DNA from: Chlamydomonas sphaeroides
Lineage: Eukaryota; Chlorophyta; Chlorophyceae; Chlamydomonadales; Chlamydomonadaceae
DNA: 64,000 bases
Direction: 5' to 3'
Assembly (NCBI GenBank): GCA_001662425.1
Contig: BDDC01000041.1
Location: 1,458 to 65,457, forward strand
Shown: positions 47,101-57,844 of the stretch, in pieces
Layout of the letters: every line of letters starts with the position of its first letter
How positions within the stretch are numbered: the stretch's first letter is position 1
Position numbers and translations under genes: made by a program
The notes under the pieces: model-generated
Told to the model about the DNA's origin: nothing
Seen by the model: the letters and a program-made list of their open reading frames with translations, nothing else
Database searches by the model: none

Positions 47101-47525
47101 GCTGGCGCCCCCGCCGGCACCAGCCTGGCGTCGCGGCTGGCAGACCCCATCAAGGCCCTGGAGATGGTGGGTGGGCTTGTCCGACACAGGGCGAGAGCAC
47201 GGCCCTGAACCCTGCGCCGCTCCCTGCCTCACCCCTACACGATGCAATCACACCAGCACCCTCCGCCCCGCCCGGCCCCGGCCCACCTGTGCAGATGATC
47301 CTGGAGGCGCAGGCCATGCGCGAGGAGGTGCTGGACCTGCGGCTGGCTGCCTGCCTGGCCTCCAACCGGCTGGTGCGGCTGGACAGCCCCATGCTGCGCG
47401 ACCGCGTGGCGGAGCTGCGCGGCGAGGTGGCGGCGGCGGTGGCGGCCAGCGAGGGGCTGGCGGCGGAGCTGCTTCCGGCGCAGGGTGCAGGGCAGGGGCA
47501 AGGGGAGGGCGCGGGGCAGGCGTGA
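44125..47525 (+). CDS. coiled-coil protein with acidic N-terminus (function unknown)
   Basis: Exons 44125-44143, 44235-44295, 44491-44741, 44975-47166 and 47295-47525, all in phase, give 917 residues. The N-terminus has a small Gly patch (VLFGGGGKASG), SLFAGRAPK and acidic-aromatic DDDDNFFDDFSVNLDDDL, then an acidic DDDMDMEALLRDEDD. Residues about 180-360 are a near-uninterrupted Glu/Gln/Arg/Ala helix (EAEEAARQQREAEEAAARQR is typical), predicted as a long coiled coil or single alpha-helix. A Pro/Ala/Gly-rich disordered stretch of about 450 residues follows. The last 85 residues are again charged and helical (LASRLADPIKALEM, MREEVLDLRLAACLASNRLV, RLDSPMLRDRVAELRGEVAA) and look like a folded C-terminal coiled coil. 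Acidic-FF motifs next to coiled coils occur in membrane-traffic and centriolar proteins, but no family can be assigned. Confidence 0.75.
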
Positions 47526-48214
47526 GGGAGGGGTGCTGCTAAGTATGGGGGGCGTGAGGGCGGCGCGGCGGGGTGGCGGCAGGGGGCCGGAGGCGGGGGG
47601 TTTGTCGTCAAGGCGTGCGCGTCTGGGGAGGGAAGAGCGATGGGAGGTGTGGGGGGCGGAGATGTGGGAGGGTGACGTGGGATGACGCCCCACGTGATGC
47701 TGGGCCGGCTGTGTGTCTGGCCTGCTGCAATTAAGCCAGACGACGAGGGCGAAGGATGGGGCGCACACTGCAGGGGGGCATGATGGATGGCGTGGAGCCC
47801 GGCATGCGCGAGGGCGGCAGCAGCGCAGCAGGCTCCGGAGAGCAACGCGGATGTACACAACGGCCAACGCTGAGCTCCCGTGCTGCCGACTGCTGTGGCC
47901 ATCGCCTGGTGCACGGGTCCGTGGGTCGAGAGCCAGCAGTCGGCCTGTCTTTTACAAGGCACTGCCGGCCCGGCCTTCCGCCACAGCAGCCTCCCAGCCT
48001 CCGACGCCGTGCCGCTCAACGAGCAGCCCAGCCAGCGGCCCAGCAGACCAGCGCATCGCCCTGCCGTCCGGCGCCCGCATCGCCGGCTCCCGACCGCGCT
48101 CGCGCGCCGCAGCTGCCCGCCACCGCAGCATCGCCGCTGCCTCCGTCCTGTCCACTTGCAGCACGCCCTGCCGCCTCGTCGCTCACACGCGGCCACGCCC
48201 GCTGCCTCCGTCCT
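47526..48214. other. intergenic region between convergent genes
   Basis: 3' flanks of the coiled-coil gene (+) and the SEP15-like gene (-). No gene recognised. Confidence 0.5.
47952..47956 (-). terminator. candidate polyadenylation signal TGTAA for SEP15-like gene
   Basis: TTACA on the plus strand (TGTAA in the transcript) lies about 260 bases past the stop. Confidence 0.4.
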
Positions 48215-49469
48215 CTAAGCGGCGGCCGTGTCGCCCTTCTTGCCCTTCTTGGCTGTCTTCTTCTTGGCGTCCTTCTTCTTTTTGCCGCCCGCCTCCTCTG
48301 CCTCCAGCAGCGCCGAGCGGTCTAGGCGCTCGTCCAGAAACTCGGCCACCTGCGCCATGGACCAGTGCCATGTACTGTATGTGTTCCAGTAATTCGTGCA
48401 TATGGGCGCAAGGGAACTCAACCCCCTGCGCCAGTCTCCTCGTTGGGGTTAATGAAGGTGATCGCACACATGAACACACGTGTCCATGCTCAGGTGGCGG
48501 CACCCGCCGGTGCAGCTGGTCCTCTAGCCAGCCCGATAGCCAAGGCCTCAGGGAGGCCCACCTGCGCGGACCGCCACTGGTCGATGCGGACCGTCTCCGT
48601 GCCGTCGGGACCGCTCAGGCGGAGTTTGGGCCCTGCGGCGGGGTGGGAACATGAGGGTGGCCAGGCAGGGCTTGGTCGAGAACGCGGCCGGCACCGGCAG
48701 GCGCTTGCGGCGACACCACCTCCCTCCCGGACGGAACGTGGGCTGCGGAGCGTGGCGGCCTGTGAACACGACGCTCGCCCAGCAACGCTACGCCGCCAAC
48801 GACGGTCTGCGGAAGCGGCCTCCACCCCGGCCGGGCCCTAGCCCTGCACCCCGGCCGGCTCCTCACATGAGGACTGCACAAAGGAGACCGTCAGGTGAGG
48901 CTCGTAGGCCTTTGCGTGCTTGTCAATAAAGTCCTTGAGCTGCGGCAGGCCGCTGCGGATTTGGGGAGTAGTAAGAGGAGAGGCAGGTGCAGAGCAGGGG
49001 ATGAATGGCAGGGGTGGTGAGGGGGCGGAGCCCATCAGCTACCCGCGGCAACTGGGCCGAGCGCGCATGTAAGGGCAGCGCACAGCCGACCGGCGACCGT
49101 GAGCTGGCTGGATAGCAACGGTGCTGGCAGCTGCGCGGGGACGGCAGGCACGCGCGTCCGGCGGCGATTGCGGGGCAGCGAGCCAGGGCGAGCGGCGGCC
49201 GGCGGGTGGGCGGCCTTGACAGTGCGTGGGCGGTGGGCCTGGGCAAGGCTGGCCTCAGGGGCCGTCGCTGCGCTGCGGAGTCGGGACCTCTCACTTGTAG
49301 CGCCACTGGTCGATCACCAGCTCCGCCGAGGTGAACTTCTTGGCCACCGGGTCCTTGACGCAGCACCGGTGGCAGTCGGCCACTAGCTCGGCGTCCTGGC
49401 GGGACGTCCGGAGGCCGCGGGACAGGGCGGGAGTCGCGTCAGCGGGCGGCGAGCAGCGTACGGCACACG

Positions 49470-49500
<31 letters not shown>

Positions 49501-50009
49501 CATAACACTTGAACACACAGGCCATCAGCCCGGTGCTGCGCTCCCGGCGTTGCACCGGCACGAGCCGCCGCATATGCGGCCAAGCGGCCTAAAGCCAAGG
49601 CAAGGCGTGCCGGTAGTTCTCAAAACCCTGGGCCCCCCATCCCCCCCTTCGCCGGGATTGCATGGTGCTTGAGGAGGAGCCAATGCGCACCGCCCTCGGC
49701 ATGACACACGGCCTTGCGCGCGGCGTGACGCCTCAACACCCGACGGCCGCGTGTACCTTGACGTATTCCTCCAGCATGGCACAGTCCGAGCAGCTCGCCT
49801 CACCCGTGAACTGGGCAGTGCGTATGGGCCAGGCGGGTGCAGTTAAGAGCGCAAGAGAGCAGGAACGGAGCAGTTGCTCAAGCGTTCAGAGCGCATGTCG
49901 ATCGCTGTACTTGCTCCGCAAACCGCATGCTTACGCCGAGTTCATCACATGTCGGCTCTGTTGCTCTTGCAGCCACGATCAGCAGAGCGAAGGCTGCAGC
50001 TGCGAGCAT
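48215..50009 (-). CDS. SEP15/selenoprotein-F-like ER protein lacking the redox Cys/Sec
   Basis: Six exons in phase: 50009-49935, 49810-49757, 49395-49295, 48952-48867, 48632-48562 and 48349-48215, giving 173 residues. MLAAAAFALLIVAARA is a clear signal peptide. It is followed by the cysteine-rich part of the SEP15 family (TCDELGFTGEASCSDC, then ELVADCHRCC), which in animals binds UDP-glucose:glycoprotein glucosyltransferase. The thioredoxin-like domain follows: LPQLKDFI, HLTVSFVQSS, PKLRLSGPDGTETVRIDQWR and VAEFLDERL. At the position where animals have C-G-Sec-K and plants C-M-R-K, this model reads D-Q-W-R-Y, so the redox pair is missing. The tail (KKKKDAKKKTAKKGKKG) is strongly basic, unusual for the family. 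The protein probably assists glycoprotein folding in the ER lumen as a non-redox adaptor (inference). Confidence 0.88.
49470..49498. repeat. (AC)n dinucleotide microsatellite
   Basis: About 14 perfect AC units lie in intron 2 of the SEP15-like gene. Confidence 0.95.
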
Positions 50010-50298
50010 TGTTCTGGAACAGCCGTTTGGTTTTGCCTATACAGTGGAAATCAAATGTGCACAGAAGCGCAGAGACCTAGGTGTAAAGGTGGGCGCAGGA
50101 GGGGCATGACGACGCGCAGCAACACCGTGTCTTAACTCGGGCCCGCACCCCCGCCCCCGGCCCCCCGCCCTGTCGTGGTCCGGTCCGAAGCGGGACGGAA
50201 GGGGAGTTGCGCCTCCCCGCGGCGGCGTTGCGCAATCCCTGTGTGCATACAGCATACTACTTTGGCTGTTTACATAGCGGCAATTCTGTCAGCTTAAG
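50010..50298. promoter_or_regulatory. 289-bp divergent promoter, SEP15-like / F-box-like
   Basis: Short region between two divergent start codons, containing C-rich tracts (about 50150-50170). No specific element identified. Confidence 0.45.
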
Positions 50299-52142
50299 AT
50301 GAGCAGCGAAGTCCTCGTCTCGCGCGATGTGCTTTCGGTAATATGCAAGAACTGCTCGAAGGCATGCCGGCCTCGAGTGCTTAACACGCAATTCAGGGAA
50401 GCATACGATGCGAGCCTTCTGGAGCTGCGGCTGGGCGGGCTCGATGCGCATGCAGCGGTAACGTTCGTGCGGCGTGCGATCGCATCTGGCTGTCGTCCGA
50501 AGGCACTGTCGTTCAAGCCATCGGCCGGGTCCAACGGACTCTGGACGGAGGCGCTGTGAGTCAGGGCGGGCCACGCATGCTTGGCAGCTTGCCTCGCAGC
50601 TTCCTCCTGTTGTGCGCACCTTACCCCTCAACCTCTGCTGCAGCTCCTCGCTTCTCGATGGTGAACATGCCTCATCAGATATCTTGCGCGAAGCTACGTG
50701 CCTGAAGCTCAGCGGTTCCAGCCTGCTCATCAAAGCCGCCCAACGGCTGGCAGGGGCTGGCGGCCCAGCTGCCGCAGCTCGACAGCGTCAACGTCTCCTT
50801 GTCAGCCGAAGACACCGCGAGCGTCCTGCGTGCCCTCTTACTCGTGGCCGGACGCCTTGAATCGATCGGGGGCATCGAGGTGGACCTATTGGAACCGCAG
50901 CAGGCGGCGCTGCTGCAGCACATCACCGCGCTGCGCAGCATCGCAGCGCAGGCTGAAGACCCAGCCAGCGTCCGGGAGCTGCTGCAGCCGCTCACAGCAC
51001 TACAGCAGCTCAAGCTCCACGTGCCCTGGCGGTGCCGAGCTCACCCTCGCGCGGCTCCTTGACGGCGCGCCAGAGGCGCTGCGGGAGCTGCACGCCCCAG
51101 GCCCCGCGCTGCGAGTGGAGCCTGGACAGGCGCTGGATGCGGCCACCTCCAGCGCTCTGGCCCGGCTGACCAGCCTGACAACGCGTTTGGCACGCGGCCC
51201 ACCCCGGCCGCTGGTGGCTGCGCTACGGTCGGTCACGACCCTCAACCTGTACCGTCACGACCGGCAAACAGACGCGGACAGGCGGGTCCGGGCCGCCGAC
51301 CTGGCCTCGTGCGGCCAGCTGCGCAGCCTGGCGCTGTGCGGCTGCACCCTGCACGTCACCGGGCTCGAGGCGCGGACCAGCCTGACGCGGCTCGTGTACG
51401 AGGACGCCACGGACGCGGAGGACTTGCAGGAGCTCTCCCGCCCGCTGACGTGGCTGCCCGGGCCGTGGCCGCTGCCACCGGCGCTGCAGGAGATGTCCAT
51501 CCTGATGGGCAAGCCGCCGCCCGAGCAGCTCGCGGCGCTGCAGCCGGCCGGCGACGGCTGCCTGCTGCGCAGCGTGCGGTTCGGCGCATCCTGGGGCGAG
51601 GCAGCGCTGGAGCTCTACCCCTCTCGCCACCTGGTGCAGTCGGGCCACCTGCGGCCAGCGGCTGCGGCGGCGATCCAAGGCGCCGTGCGGCTGCTGACGG
51701 GGCGCTGGAGCCAGGGCGTGCTGGGTGTACAGATTCACAGGCCCGGCGCTATCCCGGGGAGATTGCCAGACGGCACCCGCAGGTGGCTAGCCAAAGTGGG
51801 CAGGTGCGGTTGCATTGGCAAGCGGTGTGTGTCGGGAGGTACAATGTGGATCGGACGAGCGATGTGGGTCGGCGGTGTTGTACCCCTCCTGTACTTGCAC
51901 AAGAACGTCGACCCTATGTCGCAGTGGCCGAGGCGTGCACGTGCGCTGCTGCCTACAGGCTGGCGGCTCCCGACCTGCGCAGAGTGGGCCTCAAGGCAGT
52001 AGCACGCCGTCCGCGGCATGCGCAGGAGGTAAGGGACGCGTTGGAGCGCCCACCCTGGAGACCCTCCGAGTACTTGGGCTCTGGGTGGCGCGGTGTGCGC
52101 CACCTCAGAGTGCGCCACCACAGAGCGCTCCCGCTTAGATGA
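50299..52142 (+). CDS. F-box/LRR-like protein, two apparent frameshifts (possible pseudogene)
   Basis: Exon 1 (50299-50555) encodes an N-terminus resembling a degenerate F-box (VSRDVLSVICKNCSKAC, then SLLELRLGGLDAHAAV). Exon 2 starts at 50644 in phase (LSSLLDGEHASSDILREATC, LKLSGSSLLIKAAQRL). At about 50740-50760 the coding sense moves to another frame (GLAAQLPQLDSVNVSLSAED through ALQQLKLHVP), and at about 51030 to the third frame (GGAELTLARLLDGAPEALRE, VTTLNLYRHD, LRSLALCGCTLHV, LQEMSILMGKPP). The leucine-rich content continues across the breaks, so one gene has probably suffered two indels or contains two assembly errors. The 3' end is uncertain: frame 1 stays open to 52002, while a helix-rich frame 0 segment reaches 52142. 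If intact it could be a substrate receptor of an SCF ubiquitin ligase; this is inference. Confidence 0.5.
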
Positions 52143-53262
52143 TGCGCAGAGGCTGTTACTGGCTCGAGCTGTAGCGTGCAACCGCGCAGCAAGGAGAAGC
52201 GCCACGCTGAAGACTGCCGGCTGGCATGGCCCCTGCGCCGTCTGCTCCCGCTCTGTTGCGCCTGGTCACTCCGGGCCCGCTGCTATGTTTGCAGGTTGTT
52301 GTTTCGCCTATGCCGCGCCTATGTCGGGGTACCTATACTACGGCGCCCCATTGCGCCTATCTCCGCGCCAAGGCGCCATGCTGCGCTGCGGCTTGGATCT
52401 GGGGGAAAGTAGGGCGCCCAGCTGCCCGCCGCCAGCCAGTGCCGGCAACAGAGTACGACCCTATCACGGTTAGTTGTGTATCCGCCTTCATCGGAACGCA
52501 TCATGTGTTGGTCTACATGAGCAGGCATTACCAGGTGTTGCAGGCTGGCCTCGGCTCTGTGCTCTGTCAAGGAGCGCTGGAGCAGGCAGGGGCGCTCTCC
52601 CCAGGGCGCTGGCCTAGCCTGGCCCTGCCTGTCAGGGGAGCTCGCACCGTAGCCTGCCTGCAGGGCCCTGCCTTGATCCAGATGTATGGCGCTGCGTCGT
52701 GTGTCTCATTGTGATTGAACCATTGCATTTGGGAGTTGTCCTAGGCACCTAAAAGCGCTTCTGACGGGGCCGGACGTGGCAACATGTCACATGCCAACTT
52801 CGCACAAGTCCCAACACGGCCCGACTAGGGCTGTGTGTGTTGCCACACTATTCATATGGTAACTTGTGTCGATGATCGATGCGCCGAAGGCAGGCTCCTG
52901 GCCAGCGGGGTGCCTGGGAAAGGGTTCTCCCGCCAACACGGTGCATTACGGCCTGCGCTGATGTAATTGCGCAATTGCGCAAAGCCGCGCTCGTTTTCTA
53001 CAACCAACATCAACGACGAGCTTGCACTGTAGATAACAGTAACAGCCTAATTCACGACACTCCCAGCAACGCTATTTCGGTTGTGCTGGTCAGCACAAGA
53101 GCAGCCCCACAAGCCGGAACTGCATTGCCCTCGCCATAGAAAGAAAGCAAACAGTCGCATAGCCCTCAATACTAACAAAGTTTGGTCTAGGGTCAGCTCT
53201 GACGAGGACAACTCGGAGTCCGCTCGTCGCCTTGCCGTCTTGCCGTTCTGGGAGGAGCTGCC
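52143..53262. other. intergenic region upstream of PEX11
   Basis: No gene recognised. The last 450 bases are visibly less GC-rich than the coding DNA and are likely to contain the PEX11 promoter and leader. Confidence 0.45.
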
Positions 53263-56200
53263 ATGGCAACCTATGCCGATCATCTAAATGTGTGGCGCGG
53301 GCGCAAAGCTTGCTGCTCATCGGTGGCTCCCGCGACCTTTCGCGCCGACACCCCTTGCGCTTCCTGCCTTCCTTTGGACAGGTCATCAAGGGCTTCTGTG
53401 ACAAAGCCGATGGCAAGGATAAGCTTACTGCGCTCATACAGGTGACCGCCACCCGGACCCGGCGTGTGGCCTGCCGATGTCACCCCTGCGCCCCTTCACC
53501 AGCCTATGCGCTGAGCCAGCGACCCGCCAGCAGCAATAAAACGCATCCTCCCGCCCCACACGCCGCCGCACGCTGTGCAGTATGCCTGCCTGTTCATTTC
53601 GGCCGGCGAGCCCGGCAACATCAAAAAGATCCAGGCGTCGGTGACGGCGGCGCGCAAGGTCTTCCGCGTCATGCGGGTGAGCGAGGCACTCCATCAGCAT
53701 GCATCGCGGGGCGCATCCCGTGGCCTTGAAGCGTCAGCCCCGCCTGTGAGCGTCAGGAGGCCTCCCACAGGGCCAGGCGGCCAGTCCTTGCCCACAGCCC
53801 CCGGCAAAGCGTTCGTGCGTCTGCACCCATCTGGCCTGCCCGTGTTCGTCTTGGGGCACTGCAACCCACAGCACATTAGTCACAGCACAATATGCTGCCG
53901 CCCGAGCTGGACAGGCCGGCCACATTGCTTAGGGGCCAGCGTCCATGACGCGCACCTTGCGTCCAACCCACCGCCCCGTCCCAGCCCCTCCGCCAATCCT
54001 TCCCGGGGGATCCCTTGGCCGACCCACATGGACGCACGCGGTGTAGCTGCCCGCACGGTCCCGGTCCCGGCCTCTCAAGGCCGGTGCATCCGCGGTGTTC
54101 CTGCCCGGCTGGTCGCCCTCGGCGTGCACCCGGCGCGCGCCCCGACATGCAAGGGCCAGGCACTGCAGCGCCTGCGTCGCCCCAGCGAACCTCGGCCCCT
54201 GCTCCCCTGCTCCAATCACCCCGCAACCGCCACGCTGCCTTCTGCCCCAGCCACCACATTTTTGCTGTGCTGCGTGTCTTGGCACCCTGCGGCCAAGTTA
54301 TCCCCCTTGTCGCAACCCTCCACCTAACCCCCACAGCCCTTGGAGCTGGTGACTCCGCTGCTCATCCAGCCGGGCTTCACCGGCAAGCAGCCCATGGGCA
54401 TCGAGGCCATCAACAAGGTGGGGCCAGCACGGGAACTTGGGGAATGGGAGCATGACGCAAAGCATTTACGGGGGCCCGGCGCGCCAAGTGACGTTGGACA
54501 GGCGCGCTGGTTGCAGCCCCGCCGGTTGCGCTAATTGAAGACGTTGTGAGAATGACGCGTGGGAGCAGAGACGCAACTGTGAACTCGGGCGGGCCCGCGG
54601 GGCAGTCAAGCCTCAGGAATAGGGCATGCGCAGCCGAGCTTCTGCGGTTCTTCACAGGGCCGGCGGCACTGTATCATGGGCTGCGCGCTCCCCAACCCCT
54701 TCCCTCGTCCCACGGCCCTAGTGTTTCCCGTTGGAGCCCTGGCCCCTCGCGTGATTTTGCATGCGCGCGCGGTTGGATGCACGGGCCGGGCCCGTACAGC
54801 CGCAGTCCCGCCCCAACTTCAAGCCCCCCGCCCGCCCCTAAGAGCCATTCGCGATAATCGCATGCACCCATTTGCGAGAACCCGTCACAGCCCCCTTGCC
54901 TCTGCCTTTGCCTGTCACCTCTCCGCAGGCCAAGGCGGTGCTGATGGCGGTCTACTTTGGGGCCGACCACGTGGTGTGGGCGCACCAGATCGGCCTCATC
55001 GCCGACAAGAAGGTCGGGGAGAGGTGAGGCGGAAGCGAAACCGAGGGGCGCCCGCACGGCAAGGAAGAGGCGAGCGCATGGCACGAAGAGGAACATAGCA
55101 CGGGTGGGTCGGCCGGGGAGGAGGCCGTTGGGGGCGGAGGAGCGAGGGAGGGCGTGCTCTGGGCTGAAGTGGCGGCTGCAGGCCTTGGCAAGAGGTGCGG
55201 CTGCAGCATGCGGTGAAGCTGCTGACACCGCGGGGGCATGGAGCCATCCGCTTGTGGCGCCGAGCTTGGAGGCTGCTTTGGCGCTGTTGTTCCTAGCCCG
55301 GACGTGCCGTCCTCATCGTGGTGCCTAGGCCCACTGCTTGCCCACACGTGGCCCCAGGGCCAGCTGCTTTGCCAACGGCTTGCCAATCTCCATGCATCCC
55401 CGGCACGTGCCCACCGCTCCTCTGACTCCGCCCCCGCCTGCACCTTCGCCCCCCTTTATCGCCCCCAGGTTCCAGAAGCTGTCGCTATGGTCGTGGGCGC
55501 TGGGCTCGGTCTGCACTGTGGCCACCGAGAGCTACGGCATTGCGGCGGCCAGCGTGGTGGGTGCGGCGTGGGCCCGGCTGGCGGGCTGCGTTGGGCCTGC
55601 ATAGAGGGTGCACCGTGGCATGCTGTGGGCTGTGGTGTGCTCAACCCCTGTGGTGGCGACTGTGCGCCGTAGGTGCGCAAGGAGGGCGAGAGCGAGGAGG
55701 ACTACGCCAAGCGCGTGGAGACGGTCAAGGCGGCCATCAACCAGAAGCTGCTGGTGCTCGTGCACGCGCTGTTCCAGGTGGGGCGCCGCTGCGGGGGCTG
55801 CTGCGGGCTGGGGCGCGCGGGCGGTAGGTCCAGAGCGCGCGCGCTCTTTCAATGTCGCCGTCAGTCTGTGTCAGCCAGCAAGGGCTGCCGAGGTGCGCTG
55901 TCTCGCACACAGTCTGCCCTTGTGGCACTGGTGACGTGGCAGCAGCTGCCAAGGCCCGCAGCTCGCCTGGCGTCCGCCGCACGCACTATTCTTGGCCGTC
56001 TTGCCCTCGGGTTGCCACCCTGCTCATCACGCCCTTCTGTTTGCGCCATCACAGTCGGCAGCCCGCCTGGCCCCTAACACACGAACCCTGCCCATTCCCC
56101 TCCTCCTCTTATGCGTCCCGCAGGCGGCTCTGGCGGCGGGCCTGCTGCAGCTGCTGCCCTTCAAGCCGCGCACTGTGGGCTTCATCGGAGTGGTGGCCTC

Positions 56201-56273
56201 GGCCATGAACTGCTACTTCCTGCTGCCCTCGTACCCCAAGCCCGTGGCGGCGCCTAAGGCCAAGGCGCAGTAG
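53263..56273 (+). CDS. PEX11: peroxisomal membrane protein PEX11
   Basis: Eight exons in phase: 53263-53289, 53382-53441, 53581-53676, 54337-54417, 54929-55023, 55469-55556, 55673-55777 and 56124-56273, giving 233 residues, the usual PEX11 size. The start is a nine-codon mini-exon; joining it to exon 2 gives the amphipathic helix with the family pattern DKADGKDKLTALIQYACLF. Then come ARKVFRVMR, a helical domain with YFGADHVVWAHQIGLIADKK, FQKLSLWSWALGSVC, a charged loop (RKEGESEEDYAKRVETVKAA), and the C-terminal membrane part (KLLVLVHALFQAALAAGLLQ, TVGFIGVVASAMNCYFLLPS). PEX11 bends and elongates the peroxisomal membrane during proliferation and fission. The short tail PKPVAAPKAKAQ resembles the lysine-bearing end of plant PEX11 forms. 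Confidence 0.95.
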
Positions 56274-56775
56274 TGGGCGCGACTGGGGTTCGGCGGCGTG
56301 TCGTCTCGTTTGGGGTTGGGCAGGAGCAAGGGGTCGTCAAGGGGCAGGAAGAGGAGGGTAGTGGAGCGGGCCTGGGGAAGGCGAGCTTGCAGCTGGCCGG
56401 GGCCGCGGGGGCGTGTCGGGGCAGCAGAGCATGATGTGGGGGGGCGGTGGGAAGCGAGGGAAGGGGTTGGTGTGTTTGTGGTGTGTTCGTGTCGTAAATT
56501 TGGGGCCCCGGCCACAACAGTCGCAGGCAGGTGGAATAAGCCATTGGCGGCGCCGCGCCTTGCGGCTCTGTGCGCACTCAAGCCTCCCTCAGCTGTGGGC
56601 CCGTATGCTGCGTGTGTGCTAGCTGTCACGGGAGCATGCACGGCGGCATCGGCACAGCGAGTCTTGAGATGCGCTGCTTCCGACGCTGGACGGGGGTACA
56701 GTTGGACGCTATTGTCCAAGGCGCTTGGGCTGCGCAGGGCGTGGTCTCAAGAATGCAAACATGCCGCTATCCCTC

Positions 56776-56780
56776 TGTAA
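56776..56780 (+). terminator. candidate polyadenylation signal TGTAA for PEX11
   Basis: TGTAA about 500 bases past the PEX11 stop, with a second copy at about 56793. Confidence 0.35.
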
Positions 56781-57296
56781 ATGTTTGTGTGGTGTAAACC
56801 CCTGGCCCTGGCGTCGTGCTAGCCCCGCAATGCACGCTGCGAAGCGCAGCGCCAGCAGCTACTGGTCTGGTCTGGAATGGTCCTGTCGTGGATTGTGAGC
56901 TGCCGTCGCCAAAGCAGGCGGATGGATACTCTAGGCCGGAAGGAGTTGGGGCCGTATGGGGTCGCGTTGCGGTCGTGTGAGGACCTGCCGGCCAGCTGCG
57001 CGCCCTCCGCCGTCAAAAACAGACCATGGCCCAGATAGGGCGCGCCGGACGAGGGCGCGTGCGCTGGGGTGGAGGGCGAGTGCGCCGCGGAGGGCACGTG
57101 CGATGGGGGGCGAAGGTGGGGGAGTTGCCGTCCGCTGGCAGCCTGCACGTACCGGATGTGGCGCCCTACGGCCATAGCAGGAGGCCAGAGATGAGAGGTG
57201 CGTCGCATGGGTGTGCTTGCAGGGCGTGCTGCGGGGTGCTGAGCAGGGCCGAAGGAGGCGAGCGTGTGGCAGCCCCACGGTGACGCCGGGGATGTT

Positions 57297-57323
57297 GTAT
57301 GCCCCTGACCGCCAGGGGCATAC
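57297..57323. repeat. perfect 10-bp inverted repeat with 7-base loop
   Basis: GTATGCCCCT and AGGGGCATAC flank GACCGCC. It is intergenic, so it could be a hairpin in a transcript end or a protein-binding palindrome; nothing shows which. Confidence 0.7.
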
Positions 57324-57844
57324 CACCAGACCAGGGCCATAACACCATCCCTAGGGCACGCTCAACTGGTTGGCGGGAAGCTGGCGGGAAGCGGGCGGGG
57401 TGTACGTTCGGGTCAGGGGTCTGCGGTGGAGCCGCGTCGCCTGCAGGCGTCAGCTCGCCGCCGCCGCGCCACTTGCGCGATTCGGGGTACCGTTCGATTC
57501 CGAATTGGTACGTGATCCGTTGCAGGGGACCCTGGTGCGGGTGAAGGCGTGGACGGGCGGGAAGGGGCAGGACGTGCTGTGGGGGGTGTTCGTTCTGAAC
57601 AGTGCTTTACAGTAACATACGTAGCATAATGTGCATATCGGCCTACAATGTATAATGCAGATGTTGAATGCAGGAGCTGCCGCAGGGGTGTGGCGGGGGG
57701 TGTAGCGAGAGGGGGGGGGGGCGCGGGGGCACCGACTCCTTGGCCGTGCCATGCCGTGCGGGTATGCCTCTGTCAAGGAAGTTGGCCATGTTCCTTATTC
57801 ACCGTGTCATATACATACCTACATTCATCACTCGACCATCCAAA

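Larger units (their letters stand above)
56274..57844. other. intergenic region between PEX11 and fibrillin genes
   Basis: About 1.57 kb. No gene supported. It contains a candidate polyadenylation signal, a perfect inverted repeat (57297-57323) and an 11-base G run ending at about 57721. Confidence 0.5.

Noticed and set aside
49285..49297. In-frame TGA directly after TAC-AAG in SEP15-like exon 3 as a selenocysteine codon
   Set aside because: The TGA lies inside a good donor (AA|GTGAGA), splicing there restores phase and the conserved LPQLKDFI segment, and the residues around it do not match the C-G-Sec-K pattern. No SECIS-like element was recognised, although one cannot be excluded without folding.
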